From the NCBI GenBank assembly GCA_016721245.1, contig JADKIQ010000012.1, positions 1 through 64,000 on the forward strand: a stretch of DNA of 64,000 nt, given 5' to 3'. Below, in pieces: positions 1 to 8,232 of the stretch. The notes beneath the pieces are model-generated. The model saw nothing but the letters and a program-made list of their open reading frames with translations. It made no database searches and had not been told where the DNA came from. This DNA is from Sphingobacteriales bacterium. GTDB taxonomy: Bacteria; Bacteroidota; Bacteroidia; Chitinophagales; JADIYW01. Both the position numbers and the translations under genes were made by a program. The number at the start of each line of letters is the position of its first letter. The stretch's first letter is position 1.

Positions 1-5
1 TGTTT

Positions 6-71
6 ATATGTATGACAAAATCATACATATACAACAAGATTTAGTAGTATATGTATGGTTTTTGACCATAC
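6..71. repeat. Two adjacent inverted repeats in the left-edge intergenic region
   Basis: The first has perfect 10-base arms (ATATGTATGA / TCATACATAT) around a five-base CAAAA loop at 6-30. The second has 7-base arms (GTATGGT / ACCATAC) around TTTTG at 53-71. Both arms share a TATG(T)ATG-like core, so the second may be a degenerate copy. They lie downstream of the transglycosylase gene, which ends at 156 on the minus strand. They could be weak terminators or a dispersed short palindrome. The rest of 72-155 holds nothing recognisable. Confidence 0.4.
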
Positions 72-155
72 TATATTTCAAATATACATTTTTATTATGG
101 GAAATACAAATCGTAAAACCTGAACAGTAATTGTAAATTTTTGAAGTACGTTTTA

Positions 156-1997
156 TTACTTCTTTCTAGGTATCAGTTTATTGATTTTACTTTCACGGTT
201 GGGGGCTAAGCCGGATGGTGTGCCTTGTTGCAGTTGCTGCTGGTTTTGCTGTTGTGTCTGGAACAACTGCTGCTTGCGCTGAAATAGTTGCTTGGTAGAA
301 TCCTGTATCTGCGTTGGTTCTGTGCGTACAAACAATTCTTTCTTAGGTTTGTCAAAAGGATTTCTGCCGCCGTTTTTCGGTATCAGTTCCGTTTCTTCGT
401 TGAAGAGTTTATGCGATAAAAACAACTCGCGGCGTGCAGAACGTGCAATCAAACCCTGTGTAGGGTTGTACACGCCTTCCAGTCCGTCGAAGGCCACTGT
501 TTCCACCTGCTCCAGACGGAACGCACCGGCTGTTTGGGTGGCAGAGGTCAGGTTAACCTTAGACTGGTAATCAAAATATTTTTTTACGATGTTGCGCACA
601 TAGTTAAACGGTTCCTGTCCGCGGCAATAGCCGTACTTCACTACAGGGTCGTTGTAAAATCTCGGATTGGATTTATACAATATGAAATATTCTACCGAGC
701 CATCCCATTTATCTTTCGGGTAACCGTTCTTTTCTGCCAGCCGCGCGGCATCCATTACGTGTCCCGGACCGGCATTGTAAGAAGCCAGAATAAATTTGAC
801 GCGTTGTGTGTAGTCAGAAATATTCGCCCAGGTTTTTTCCAGTTGTTTCAGGTAGTTGGTACCGCCCTGTATATTGCTTGCCGGGTTGTAAGCCTGATTG
901 CCGTATACGCCGACCTGCCGTGCCGTGCCGGGCATCAGCTGCATCAGTCCCTGTGCGCCGCACCAGGAGCGTGCATTCGGATTGAATTTGGATTCCTGAT
1001 AAATAACGGCTGCCACGAGACGCCAGTCCCAGTTGATTCTTTTGGCGTTGCGTTGAATGATTTCATCGAAATGAGAAATCATGCCTTGTTGTAAACCGGC
1101 ATTGTCATCATAGCCGAACTGTATGTTTTTGTCTTCGCTGAAATATTTGAAATACAGCGCGCTGTAGAGTTTTTCTTTTTCAAAATTAGTAATCCAATAA
1201 TTTATGGATTCTAATAAATCGGGTGAGTTGTTGCGCACCGCCCAGTGCAGCGGTTGCGGCTTTCCGGCAGATGTATTGACATCCAGGTTTTCAAAATAAG
1301 ATTTATTAACGAGCGCGATGTCTTTGTTGGCGATGGTATAATCGATTTCGCCATTGGCAACGGCTTCGATGATGTCGTCTATACCACGGTCATCCGGTAA
1401 GATGCGCACGTCCATGTTGATGCCGTTGGAATCGGATAATTCTTTCAAACGGTTGTAATAACTGGAGTTATCGGGCACATACACAATCTTATTGGAGAGT
1501 TCATTGACGGATTGCAACAGCGTATCGTTCTTTTGTATGCTGTCGTTTGGATTTACACTGGTGCCTGATTTTCGCTGCACAATCACCTGTTCTACATTGC
1601 GGTAGGGAATGGTCAGCGCTACCTGTTGTTTGATTTTATTATTGACAAAAAGACCATTGGCAATGATGTCGCCTTTTCCTTCATTTAAAAGATTGAACTG
1701 ATCATCGGAAGAAGTGGCCAGCACAATTTCGAGTTTTACGCCAATGGCTTTTGCAAAGTTTTGCATCAGCTCAAATTCAAAACCGAGGCGTTGTCCTTTG
1801 TAAATAAAATAACTGATGGAATTATATTCCATAATGACACGCAGGGTGCCGCGTGCTTTTATTTCATTAATGTCGATAGTAACAGTGGGTTCAGTAATCG
1901 TATTTTTGCGCTCCTGATACGCTGCAAGCCACCTTACGGCAAAGAAGGCCAGCACAGTAAAAACGGTAAGTAGTATCCAGTTGCGTGCGGTATTCAT
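156..1997 (-). CDS. MltF-like membrane-bound lytic murein transglycosylase
   Basis: Predicted to cleave the MurNAc-GlcNAc bond of peptidoglycan on the periplasmic face. An N-terminal membrane anchor covers about residues 7-26. It is followed by an amino-acid-binding-protein-like (SBP_bac_3) domain at about 48-285, then a soluble lytic transglycosylase (SLT) domain at about 320-450. The SLT motif is intact: ESKFNPNARS carries the catalytic Glu at about 335, with AQGLMQLMPGTA just after. The order SBP then SLT at 613 aa matches the MltF family. The last 50 residues are Gln-rich low complexity with a basic end. It lies 48 bases after the lipoprotein gene that starts at 2813 and may be co-transcribed with it. 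Confidence 0.9.
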   Translation of the reverse strand: MNTARNWILLTVFTVLAFFAVRWLAAYQERKNTITEPTVTIDINEIKARGTLRVIMEYNSISYFIYKGQRLGFEFELMQNFAKAIGVKLEIVLATSSDDQFNLLNEGKGDIIANGLFVNNKIKQQVALTIPYRNVEQVIVQRKSGTSVNPNDSIQKNDTLLQSVNELSNKIVYVPDNSSYYNRLKELSDSNGINMDVRILPDDRGIDDIIEAVANGEIDYTIANKDIALVNKSYFENLDVNTSAGKPQPLHWAVRNNSPDLLESINYWITNFEKEKLYSALYFKYFSEDKNIQFGYDDNAGLQQGMISHFDEIIQRNAKRINWDWRLVAAVIYQESKFNPNARSWCGAQGLMQLMPGTARQVGVYGNQAYNPASNIQGGTNYLKQLEKTWANISDYTQRVKFILASYNAGPGHVMDAARLAEKNGYPKDKWDGSVEYFILYKSNPRFYNDPVVKYGYCRGQEPFNYVRNIVKKYFDYQSKVNLTSATQTAGAFRLEQVETVAFDGLEGVYNPTQGLIARSARRELFLSHKLFNEETELIPKNGGRNPFDKPKKELFVRTEPTQIQDSTKQLFQRKQQLFQTQQQNQQQLQQGTPSGLAPNRESKINKLIPRKK

Positions 1998-2045
1998 CAG
2001 TTATTAAAACGGTTTATTTAGTACACACATGAAACGGATTTACGC

Positions 2046-2813
2046 TTATTTAAATGATATCGTATTGGCAATGCTTGATTTTGATTTGACGCTGTCTTTT
2101 TCCGCTGCAAATGGAAAAATCTTCAGCGTTACTTTTTGCATGTTGGCAGAGAGTAAAGAATTTTCGTTTTTAACGGAGCTGACTTTATTCTCAAATTCGT
2201 AATTCATGGTGTAAGAAACGGTGCCGAATAATTGCTCCATGCCGTACAGCGGATTTTCGCTGTTGGATTGGGTGCCTTTTTCCGACATGGAGGAAGATTT
2301 TCCCAGAATAGATTTTGAATCGAGCGCTTCCAGTCTGCTCAGCTGATTGTCTTTGTACTCGAAATAGGTGACTTTTTTAGTTTCAGTGCCGGAGGAATCA
2401 TCATCTTCAAATAATTTGTTCATGGCTTCATTCAATGCGGCAATATTTTTGAAATCAAATGAAATGCCGAAGTTCAGACTGCTGCTGTCTTCAATGGTTT
2501 TTACATTGGAGATACCTGCAGTATTTAATAATTTACGTCTTGTTTTTTCAAACGTGGAATTCAGTTTATCGCTTGGAGATTTTTTTGTTTCCGTTTTATT
2601 TTTCCGTTCATTTTTTTTGTCTTTACTGTCCAGCGATTTTCCCACATCGTCAAACATAGCCATCATGGATTTAAACTGACTCATGTCAATCACAAACGAG
2701 AAGGTGCCGGAACCATCTTTTTTTAAGAAGAGATTTTCCTGTAAGTCGAAGCAGGCGGTGCAGCAAAGCAATGCGCACAATGCAATGGCTGTTTTCTGGA
2801 TATATTTTTTCAA
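2046..2813 (-). CDS. Hypothetical lipoprotein
   Basis: About 255 aa. The open frame runs from a TTG at 2852, but a TTG at 2813 gives a textbook lipoprotein signal: MKKYIQKTAIALCALLCCTAC, with a Lys-rich start, hydrophobic core and CTAC lipobox. No ATG is available in frame, so 2813 is preferred. The mature part opens with KKDGSGTFSF, has a charged Lys/Glu/Asp stretch of about 30 residues, and continues with alternating patterns typical of beta-rich envelope proteins. No family is recognised. It sits directly upstream of the lytic transglycosylase on the same strand, so a cell-envelope role is likely. Confidence 0.7.
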   Translation of the reverse strand: MKKYIQKTAIALCALLCCTACFDLQENLFLKKDGSGTFSFVIDMSQFKSMMAMFDDVGKSLDSKDKKNERKNKTETKKSPSDKLNSTFEKTRRKLLNTAGISNVKTIEDSSSLNFGISFDFKNIAALNEAMNKLFEDDDSSGTETKKVTYFEYKDNQLSRLEALDSKSILGKSSSMSEKGTQSNSENPLYGMEQLFGTVSYTMNYEFENKVSSVKNENSLLSANMQKVTLKIFPFAAEKDSVKSKSSIANTISFK

Positions 2814-2907
2814 AATGCAGATTTTTATCAAATATCCGAATTGTTCTGCCAAAAATCAATTTTTTAATCGTAAATTTTGTTACTGAAATGGTAAATACAC
2901 AGCAGAT

Positions 2908-3336
2908 ATGGATGAGATTTTAGATGAAAAAACATACGAGACCAGAAAGGTGGAATATGCACCGTTTTCGCTGCGTACGGCAGCCGTGCTGATGGATGTA
3001 CTTATTTTTGTGGCGCTTACGTATGGATTGTTTTATGTGCTGAAACTATCACCAACTTATCTGATTTTTCTGGAAGTATACTGGTGGAAGATTGCAATCG
3101 TGATGGCGGTGTATTTTATTTATTTTGACGGCAGTGAAAGCAATGCTACTTTAGGAAAACAGATGATGAATATCCGTTTGCTGAATGAAGCACAGCGGGA
3201 TGCTGATTTTACGGATTCAGTGAAGCATTTCATTTTGTCGCTGCTCTTGTTTTTCGGCTATATCTTTTTATTGTCAAATGAAAAACGGCAGACACTGGCG
3301 GATAAGATTTGTAAAGTGATTGTGGTGAAAGTGTAA
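2908..3336 (+). CDS. RDD family membrane protein
   Basis: A 142-aa protein of the RDD type, named after conserved Arg-Asp-Asp residues; family members are small integral membrane proteins of mostly unknown transport or assembly function. About three hydrophobic segments are seen (near residues 26-48, 57-72 and 108-124). The signature stretch TLGKQMMNIRLL between the second and third segments is typical, as is the terminal LADKICKVIVVKV. It is transcribed away from the lipoprotein gene at 2046-2813. A second, longer RDD protein lies at 10176-10913; the two are diverged. Confidence 0.8.
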   Translation: MDEILDEKTYETRKVEYAPFSLRTAAVLMDVLIFVALTYGLFYVLKLSPTYLIFLEVYWWKIAIVMAVYFIYFDGSESNATLGKQMMNIRLLNEAQRDADFTDSVKHFILSLLLFFGYIFLLSNEKRQTLADKICKVIVVKV

Positions 3337-3340
3337 TTAT

Positions 3341-3715
3341 ATGAAAGAAAAGATAAAAATAATACTAAAGAAGGTGCTAAAGATTTATATCTATACCTTA
3401 ATTTTTGGAATAATTATTTCTATTCTAATGTGGGTTTTTGTAATAAATAAGATAGATAATTCGGAATCATTTATTTTTTTAAAAGATTATGTTAGAAATG
3501 ATTCAATCTACAATAAAGACAAGAATTTTATTGATATTAAAGATACATGGAATTCATGTATAAGTCCCCATAAAGCTATTTTTGATGTTACTATAAATTA
3601 TACAAATAAGAAAGAAATATATGCCCGCTTCTTTTTAATAAAAGATGATAATGGTTGGAAAGTTATTAAATCTGAGGTTGACCCAAAATATTCTATATAC
3701 AAAGGTTGTGATTAA
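3341..3715 (+). CDS. Hypothetical protein with one N-terminal membrane segment
   Basis: A 124-aa protein starting five bases after the RDD gene. Residues about 15-34 form a single hydrophobic helix after a Lys-rich start, so the remaining 90 residues are probably periplasmic. The C-terminal part ends GWKVIKSEVDPKYSIYKGCD, resembling the small NTF2/DUF4878-like folds in which a strand reads 'DGWKI', but this is only suggestive. The gene is visibly more AT-rich than its neighbours and uses A/T-ending codons almost throughout. No function is proposed. Confidence 0.65.
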   Translation: MKEKIKIILKKVLKIYIYTLIFGIIISILMWVFVINKIDNSESFIFLKDYVRNDSIYNKDKNFIDIKDTWNSCISPHKAIFDVTINYTNKKEIYARFFLIKDDNGWKVIKSEVDPKYSIYKGCD

Positions 3716-3783
3716 TCTCAGGTCTTTCTGAATCTGTTCGGGATTTCTCGTTACGCTCGAAATGACGGTACTCATGACGGGAT
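3716..3783. repeat. Short dispersed intergenic element (partial)
   Basis: Between convergent genes lies a GC-richer stretch reading TCTGTTCGGGATTTCTCG and then CGAAATGACGG, flanked by AT-rich coding DNA. On the minus strand it begins like the CCGTCATTTCGAGCG-type element I recall as dispersed between genes in Bacteroidota and some other phyla. A related-looking phrase, CCCGAACTTGTTTCAGGAT, occurs at about 29308-29326 in front of the thioesterase gene. Copy number outside the window cannot be judged. Confidence 0.4.
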
Positions 3784-3786
3784 AAA

Positions 3787-5142
3787 TTAAATCCACCCCT
3801 TCGCTTTGAATTCTAGATATTTATTGATGGTTTGGGTAGATAAGTCCTGCGGTGCAGTGAGAACGGATTGTATGCCGTACTTGGCTAATTCTTTTACCAT
3901 CATTTCTTTCTCCGATAAAAATTTCTTACCAATGGTTTTATGGTAAATATTCAAGGTGTCGGAAGCGGTTTCGTAACTGTATTTTTCTATTTCCGTATTT
4001 TTAAAAACCACCACCAGCAACAAATGAGAGCGGTTTATTTTTCGCAGTACCGGTAGGTAGCGTTCCAATGTGTAATAACTTTCAAAATTAGTATACAATA
4101 TCACCAGACTGCGTTGTTTGATTAAACGGGTAACTGCATTATACAGTAATTCATAATTGGCTTCAAGGCTGCTTTCTTCTTCTCTGTACAAGACTTCTGA
4201 AATCAGTTTTAGTTGTCCGGGTTTTTTATTGGCTTTTACAAAGCTCCCTATTTTTTCGTTAAACGTGAGGACGCCGGCTTTATCGTCTTTGTGGATGGCA
4301 GTGTTGGAAATCACCAAAGTTGTATTCACCGCGTAGTCCAGTAAACTCAAGCCATTGAACGGCATATTCATGGCGCGGCTTTTATCGAGGATGGAATAAA
4401 TCTGTTGTGATTTTTCATCGCCAAACTGATTTACCATCAGCTGATTTCTTCTGCCGGTGGCTTTCCAGTTGATGGTGCGGATATCGTCGCCGACCGTATA
4501 GTTTTTGATTTGCTCAAATTCGTAGCTGTGTCCGATTCTGCGCATTTTCTTTACCCCCTGAAAGGTATGCAGTTTGTTGAATAAAAGCAGTTCGTGTTTT
4601 TTTACCTGCACGGAAGACGGAAATACCGGTGTGGTAACCTGCAAGGGAAACACGATTTTGTGCTGAATAAATCCGAGCAGCGTAGAAACAAAAACATTGC
4701 AGTTGCCGAATTTGTAAGCACCGCGCGTAAGCGGGCGAACATTGTAAGTGAGTGTTTTCTCTTCGCCGGCAGCCAGATAAAATTTAAAAGAAAAATCCCG
4801 TTTCTGAAATTCTTCCGGCAATTCATCCACCACTTCAAATTTCGCGATGCTGTTCTGGTTGTTTTTTATGTACAGTCCAATATGCTGTTCATCGCCTAAG
4901 GGTAATACGTGCGGAGTGGTGCGCGTGCATTCTATTTTTTTATCATACAATTGTACCAAAATAAAATCCAGCAGCGTAAAAGCTCCAAGAAAAATCAGAA
5001 TGAGTTTGGCTAATGGAAATAGAAAATCAAAACTGAAACTAACAATAAATACGAATACGGCAATCCCCCATACATAAAAGAATCGCTTCGTCAGAAACGT
5101 GTGTTTTATAAATCGTTCGTATGTGTATTTTAATTTAGTCAT
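3787..5142 (-). CDS. DUF58 domain protein
   Basis: A 451-aa protein with two membrane segments at about residues 20-40 and 45-65, then a beta-rich region and the DUF58 signature at about 210-231, including DIRTINWKATGR and NQLMVNQF. The remainder resembles a von Willebrand A fold. DUF58 proteins regularly accompany MoxR ATPases and are thought to work as their client or adaptor. It is the last gene of the operon 10075-3787, with a 21-base gap after the MoxR gene. Length is normal and nothing appears broken. Confidence 0.88.
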   Translation of the reverse strand: MTKLKYTYERFIKHTFLTKRFFYVWGIAVFVFIVSFSFDFLFPLAKLILIFLGAFTLLDFILVQLYDKKIECTRTTPHVLPLGDEQHIGLYIKNNQNSIAKFEVVDELPEEFQKRDFSFKFYLAAGEEKTLTYNVRPLTRGAYKFGNCNVFVSTLLGFIQHKIVFPLQVTTPVFPSSVQVKKHELLLFNKLHTFQGVKKMRRIGHSYEFEQIKNYTVGDDIRTINWKATGRRNQLMVNQFGDEKSQQIYSILDKSRAMNMPFNGLSLLDYAVNTTLVISNTAIHKDDKAGVLTFNEKIGSFVKANKKPGQLKLISEVLYREEESSLEANYELLYNAVTRLIKQRSLVILYTNFESYYTLERYLPVLRKINRSHLLLVVVFKNTEIEKYSYETASDTLNIYHKTIGKKFLSEKEMMVKELAKYGIQSVLTAPQDLSTQTINKYLEFKAKGWI

Positions 5143-5163
5143 CTTGTTATTTGATTCCTTATT

Positions 5164-6159
5164 CTATCTCGGAACTTCAATTTTTTGAATGATTTGTTTA
5201 ATGATATCCTGCGCGGTGATGCCTTCCATTTCTTTTTCCGGTGAAGGAATGATACGGTGATTCAACACGGCATCGGAAACGGCACGCACGTCGTCCGGCG
5301 TCACAAATTCTCTGCCGGAGATAGCCGCCATTGCTTTACTTGCTTTCAGTAAGGATAAGGATGCCCGCGGTGATGCGCCCAAAAATAAATCACCATGGTT
5401 GCGCGTTTCATGCACCACATTGGCAATGTAATTGATGATTTCATCCTTGATATAAATCTTTTCTACAATTTCGCTGCAGCGTTTAATATCAGCTGCATTC
5501 ACCACCGCATTTACCTGATTGGTAATCTTGGCGGAGAAATCATTATTGAAACGATGCAGAATTAATTTTTCTTCTTCGAGATTCGGATACTCCATGACAA
5601 TTTTGAAAATGAAACGGTCGAGTTGCGCCTCCGGTAAACGGTAGGTTCCTTCCTGCTCAATCGGGTTTTGCGTAGCAAGCACCATAAACGGATATTCCAT
5701 CGGGTAGGTGATACCATCCACCGAAACCTGACGTTCTTCCATCAACTCAAAGAGGGCTGCCTGTGTTTTAGCCGGAGAACGGTTGATTTCATCAATCAAC
5801 ACGATATTGGAAAACACGGGACCTGCACGAAACTTAAATTCAGATTCCTTTAAGTTGAATACGGAAGTACCCACGATATCGGTCGGCATCAAATCCGGGG
5901 TGAACTGAATCCGGGAGAAATCAACGGAAATGGTTTTTGCCAGCATTTTAGCGGTAAGTGTTTTTGCTATTCCCGGTACACCTTCCAGTAAAATATGTCC
6001 GCCGATGAATAAAGCTGAAAGCATTAAGTCAATGGCGCCGTCCTGCCCGACAATTACCTTGGCAATTTCATTTTTTATTTTCTCCGAGGCATTTGTTACA
6101 AACTCAATATCTGCATTTACAGGCGGCGGTGTTTGTTGTTGTTCGTTTATTTCTTCCAT
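5164..6159 (-). CDS. MoxR family AAA+ ATPase
   Basis: A 331-aa AAA+ ATPase. Walker A is GVPGIAKT at about residues 60-67, Walker B is VLIDEINR at about 120-127, and ATQNPIEQEGTYRLPEAQLD covers sensor 1 and the arginine-finger region. The C-terminal lid with LGASPRASLSLLKA is also typical. MoxR proteins are chaperone-like ATPases that activate or assemble partner proteins with VWA/DUF58 domains. It lies five bases after the DUF4350 gene and before the DUF58 gene, the usual operon order in this phylum. Confidence 0.93.
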   Translation of the reverse strand: MEEINEQQQTPPPVNADIEFVTNASEKIKNEIAKVIVGQDGAIDLMLSALFIGGHILLEGVPGIAKTLTAKMLAKTISVDFSRIQFTPDLMPTDIVGTSVFNLKESEFKFRAGPVFSNIVLIDEINRSPAKTQAALFELMEERQVSVDGITYPMEYPFMVLATQNPIEQEGTYRLPEAQLDRFIFKIVMEYPNLEEEKLILHRFNNDFSAKITNQVNAVVNAADIKRCSEIVEKIYIKDEIINYIANVVHETRNHGDLFLGASPRASLSLLKASKAMAAISGREFVTPDDVRAVSDAVLNHRIIPSPEKEMEGITAQDIIKQIIQKIEVPR

Positions 6160-6164
6160 AAAAT

Positions 6165-7517
6165 TTATTTACAGGTTTTATAAAAATACTCTAATTGTTT
6201 ATTCAGGTGATGTAATTTTTGCTGATTGATGCTTTTGACTTTCAGGATGTCCTTGAATTCATCAAATATAGATTTTATCTTTTCTTCTTCAATGGCAGAT
6301 TTTAAGCAGAGTTGTTTAAAAAAGGCTTCATCGATTTCATTCGTCTTCATGTAATATTTCTGCCGGATAAAATTTAAAAACTGCAGCCGCATTTCATTGG
6401 CGATTTCAATGTGTTCCTCTTCGTGAAAATATAACTGCCCGATTGTTTCTACATATTTCAGGGAATTGTTTTGTTTCGGTTCAATAATAGGAATAATATT
6501 TTGTCGGCGTTTTGCATGGAAGACAGCGTAAATGATTACACCTAATATCGTTAAGTACCATGTCCAGCGCAGTTCCCTGTTTTGGAGGATAAAATACAAT
6601 GGACTATCACCGAAACTACTATCACCGCGATAACCGTCATCAGCGCTGCTGTATTTGTACTCATGCGAGATGTTGTCCCAGAGTGTGGTTTGGTTTGGCA
6701 AGTGTGAAAATACTTTTTCCGCATATTCCAAACCTTTCTCCGTTCGCATAAAATAATTGGTAAACGGCAATGCAGATAGCAGGATGACAAATTTTCCTTT
6801 TCCGTGTTTTAATACGGCAAAGTTCAGTCCGGAGCCGTAGGAACGTTCGTTTCCTGCGAACGAAATAGCATTAATGTCCGGAATGGGTTGTGTCCATTCG
6901 GTATCCGGAACAGGAGTAAAGCGATAATAATAATTAACGATGGTATCTGCTTTGTTTTTGATGTAATACGTGTAACCGCTGTCGTCTTTTAACGAAGGAT
7001 GAATAAAATTGAAAGTGCCGTAGCGATGATCGCCAACAATGCTGTCTTTGTCTTTGTTTTCTAAACTGTCGATATCAAATAAGGGATAATACAATTCGTT
7101 GAAACCGGTGGTTAAACTTAAATGATAGGTTTTGTATAAAACGGAATCTACAAAGGCACCATTCAGGCCTTCACAACTGATAAAGACGGTGTTACCGGCT
7201 TCTGCAAACTTACATATGGTATCCACGGTAACGGAGTCGTAATAAGGCATTTGGTTGATGAAAACGTAATTGTAGGTCTTATTCTTTTTGAGTTTGCGTA
7301 AGCTTTCAATGATAGAGTTGTCGATTTCTTTAAACCCTTTCTTCTTGTATTTGCTCTTTAGTAATTCATAGGTTACAAAAGTACCATACGGATTTTTTTT
7401 AGTTTTGTCGAGATTGTAATTCCATTCCGTAAAACTATCCATCAATAAATAATAGCCAAGCCCGACGAGTATAATCATCAATGCTATCAGGATATATTTA
7501 TTGCGGTCGTTACTCAA
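6165..7517 (-). CDS. DUF4350 domain membrane protein
   Basis: A 450-aa protein with an N-terminal membrane helix (about residues 8-26) followed by NPYGTFVTYELLKSKY, the usual opening of DUF4350. The middle is a ThuA/GATase-like fold with VFINQMP and AGNTVFISCEG. A second helix lies near residues 318-336 (WTWYLTILGVIIYAVFHA). The roughly 110-residue tail after it is probably cytoplasmic and helical. DUF4350 proteins have no proven activity but are almost always encoded with MoxR, DUF58 and DUF4129 genes, as here. It starts one base after the DUF4129 stop, implying translational coupling. Confidence 0.82.
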   Translation of the reverse strand: MSNDRNKYILIALMIILVGLGYYLLMDSFTEWNYNLDKTKKNPYGTFVTYELLKSKYKKKGFKEIDNSIIESLRKLKKNKTYNYVFINQMPYYDSVTVDTICKFAEAGNTVFISCEGLNGAFVDSVLYKTYHLSLTTGFNELYYPLFDIDSLENKDKDSIVGDHRYGTFNFIHPSLKDDSGYTYYIKNKADTIVNYYYRFTPVPDTEWTQPIPDINAISFAGNERSYGSGLNFAVLKHGKGKFVILLSALPFTNYFMRTEKGLEYAEKVFSHLPNQTTLWDNISHEYKYSSADDGYRGDSSFGDSPLYFILQNRELRWTWYLTILGVIIYAVFHAKRRQNIIPIIEPKQNNSLKYVETIGQLYFHEEEHIEIANEMRLQFLNFIRQKYYMKTNEIDEAFFKQLCLKSAIEEEKIKSIFDEFKDILKVKSINQQKLHHLNKQLEYFYKTCK

Positions 7518-7518
7518 T

Positions 7519-8232
7519 TTATTTTATATTTTGCAAAAAGTTAATAAAGTCAGGTTGTATACTATTGTATTCTTCTTCTGTAATATCTTTTTCACCAAAC
7601 CAGCATTTTTCGTATAACAGTGTCAGTTTTTTTAGTGTGGGATATTCGTCTTTGTTTCGCAGTTCATTCAAATAATGTTTGTTGGTTTTGTATTTTTTCC
7701 AGATGATTTTTTCTTTTAAAGCTAATTTCTGTATAATCATCAGGTAGTACAGGCGAATAGCCAGTTTGTAATCTTTAGCTTTAATGGCGGCATACAAATG
7801 CGGATCAATGGATGCGGTATCCAGATTTTCTTCCAGCTCTTCCAGAGAGATATTGATTTTATTTTTATCTCTTTTTCTGTTAAATGGATTGATGCCGAGT
7901 ACGCGCAACACCAGAAAAAGCAACGCACCAATTAGTAGCGCAAACAAAGTCCATTTTATAATTAAACTCCAGGTTGGTGAGATATTCAGATTCCAGTCTT
8001 TCTTCTTGCTTTCTTTTTTCTTTTTCTTAGGTTCGTATTCTTTTATTTTCAGTTTCTTTTTTAAATCATTCCATTCTTTTTTGTCAAAAGAAGAACGCGT
8101 AACAGGCTGCTGCATGTAATCACTCTGCTGTTGCACGCCTTTCTGATAGGCGCTGTCAGACGTCTGCGCGGTGCTGAAAAATCCGCAGCAAACAAAAAAT
8201 AACAGTATGATTATTTTATTTCTGCAGTACAT
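7519..8232 (-). CDS. DUF4129 domain protein
   Basis: A 237-aa protein with a signal peptide (residues 1-22), a Lys-rich linker (about 50-80), one membrane helix at about 88-112, and a C-terminal DUF4129 domain. The domain shows the usual AIRLYYLMIIQKLALKEKI and KTNKHYLNELRN patterns. DUF4129 resembles transglutaminase-associated domains and is thought to be a structural partner within the MoxR system. Its start overlaps the end of the SpoIIM gene by 17 bases. Confidence 0.82.
   Translation of the reverse strand: MYCRNKIIILLFFVCCGFFSTAQTSDSAYQKGVQQQSDYMQQPVTRSSFDKKEWNDLKKKLKIKEYEPKKKKKESKKKDWNLNISPTWSLIIKWTLFALLIGALLFLVLRVLGINPFNRKRDKNKINISLEELEENLDTASIDPHLYAAIKAKDYKLAIRLYYLMIIQKLALKEKIIWKKYKTNKHYLNELRNKDEYPTLKKLTLLYEKCWFGEKDITEEEYNSIQPDFINFLQNIK

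Noticed and set aside
534..1094. 186-codon plus-strand frame across the lytic transglycosylase gene
   Set aside because: It is the antisense shadow of the SBP/SLT coding region, which has clear motifs on the minus strand.
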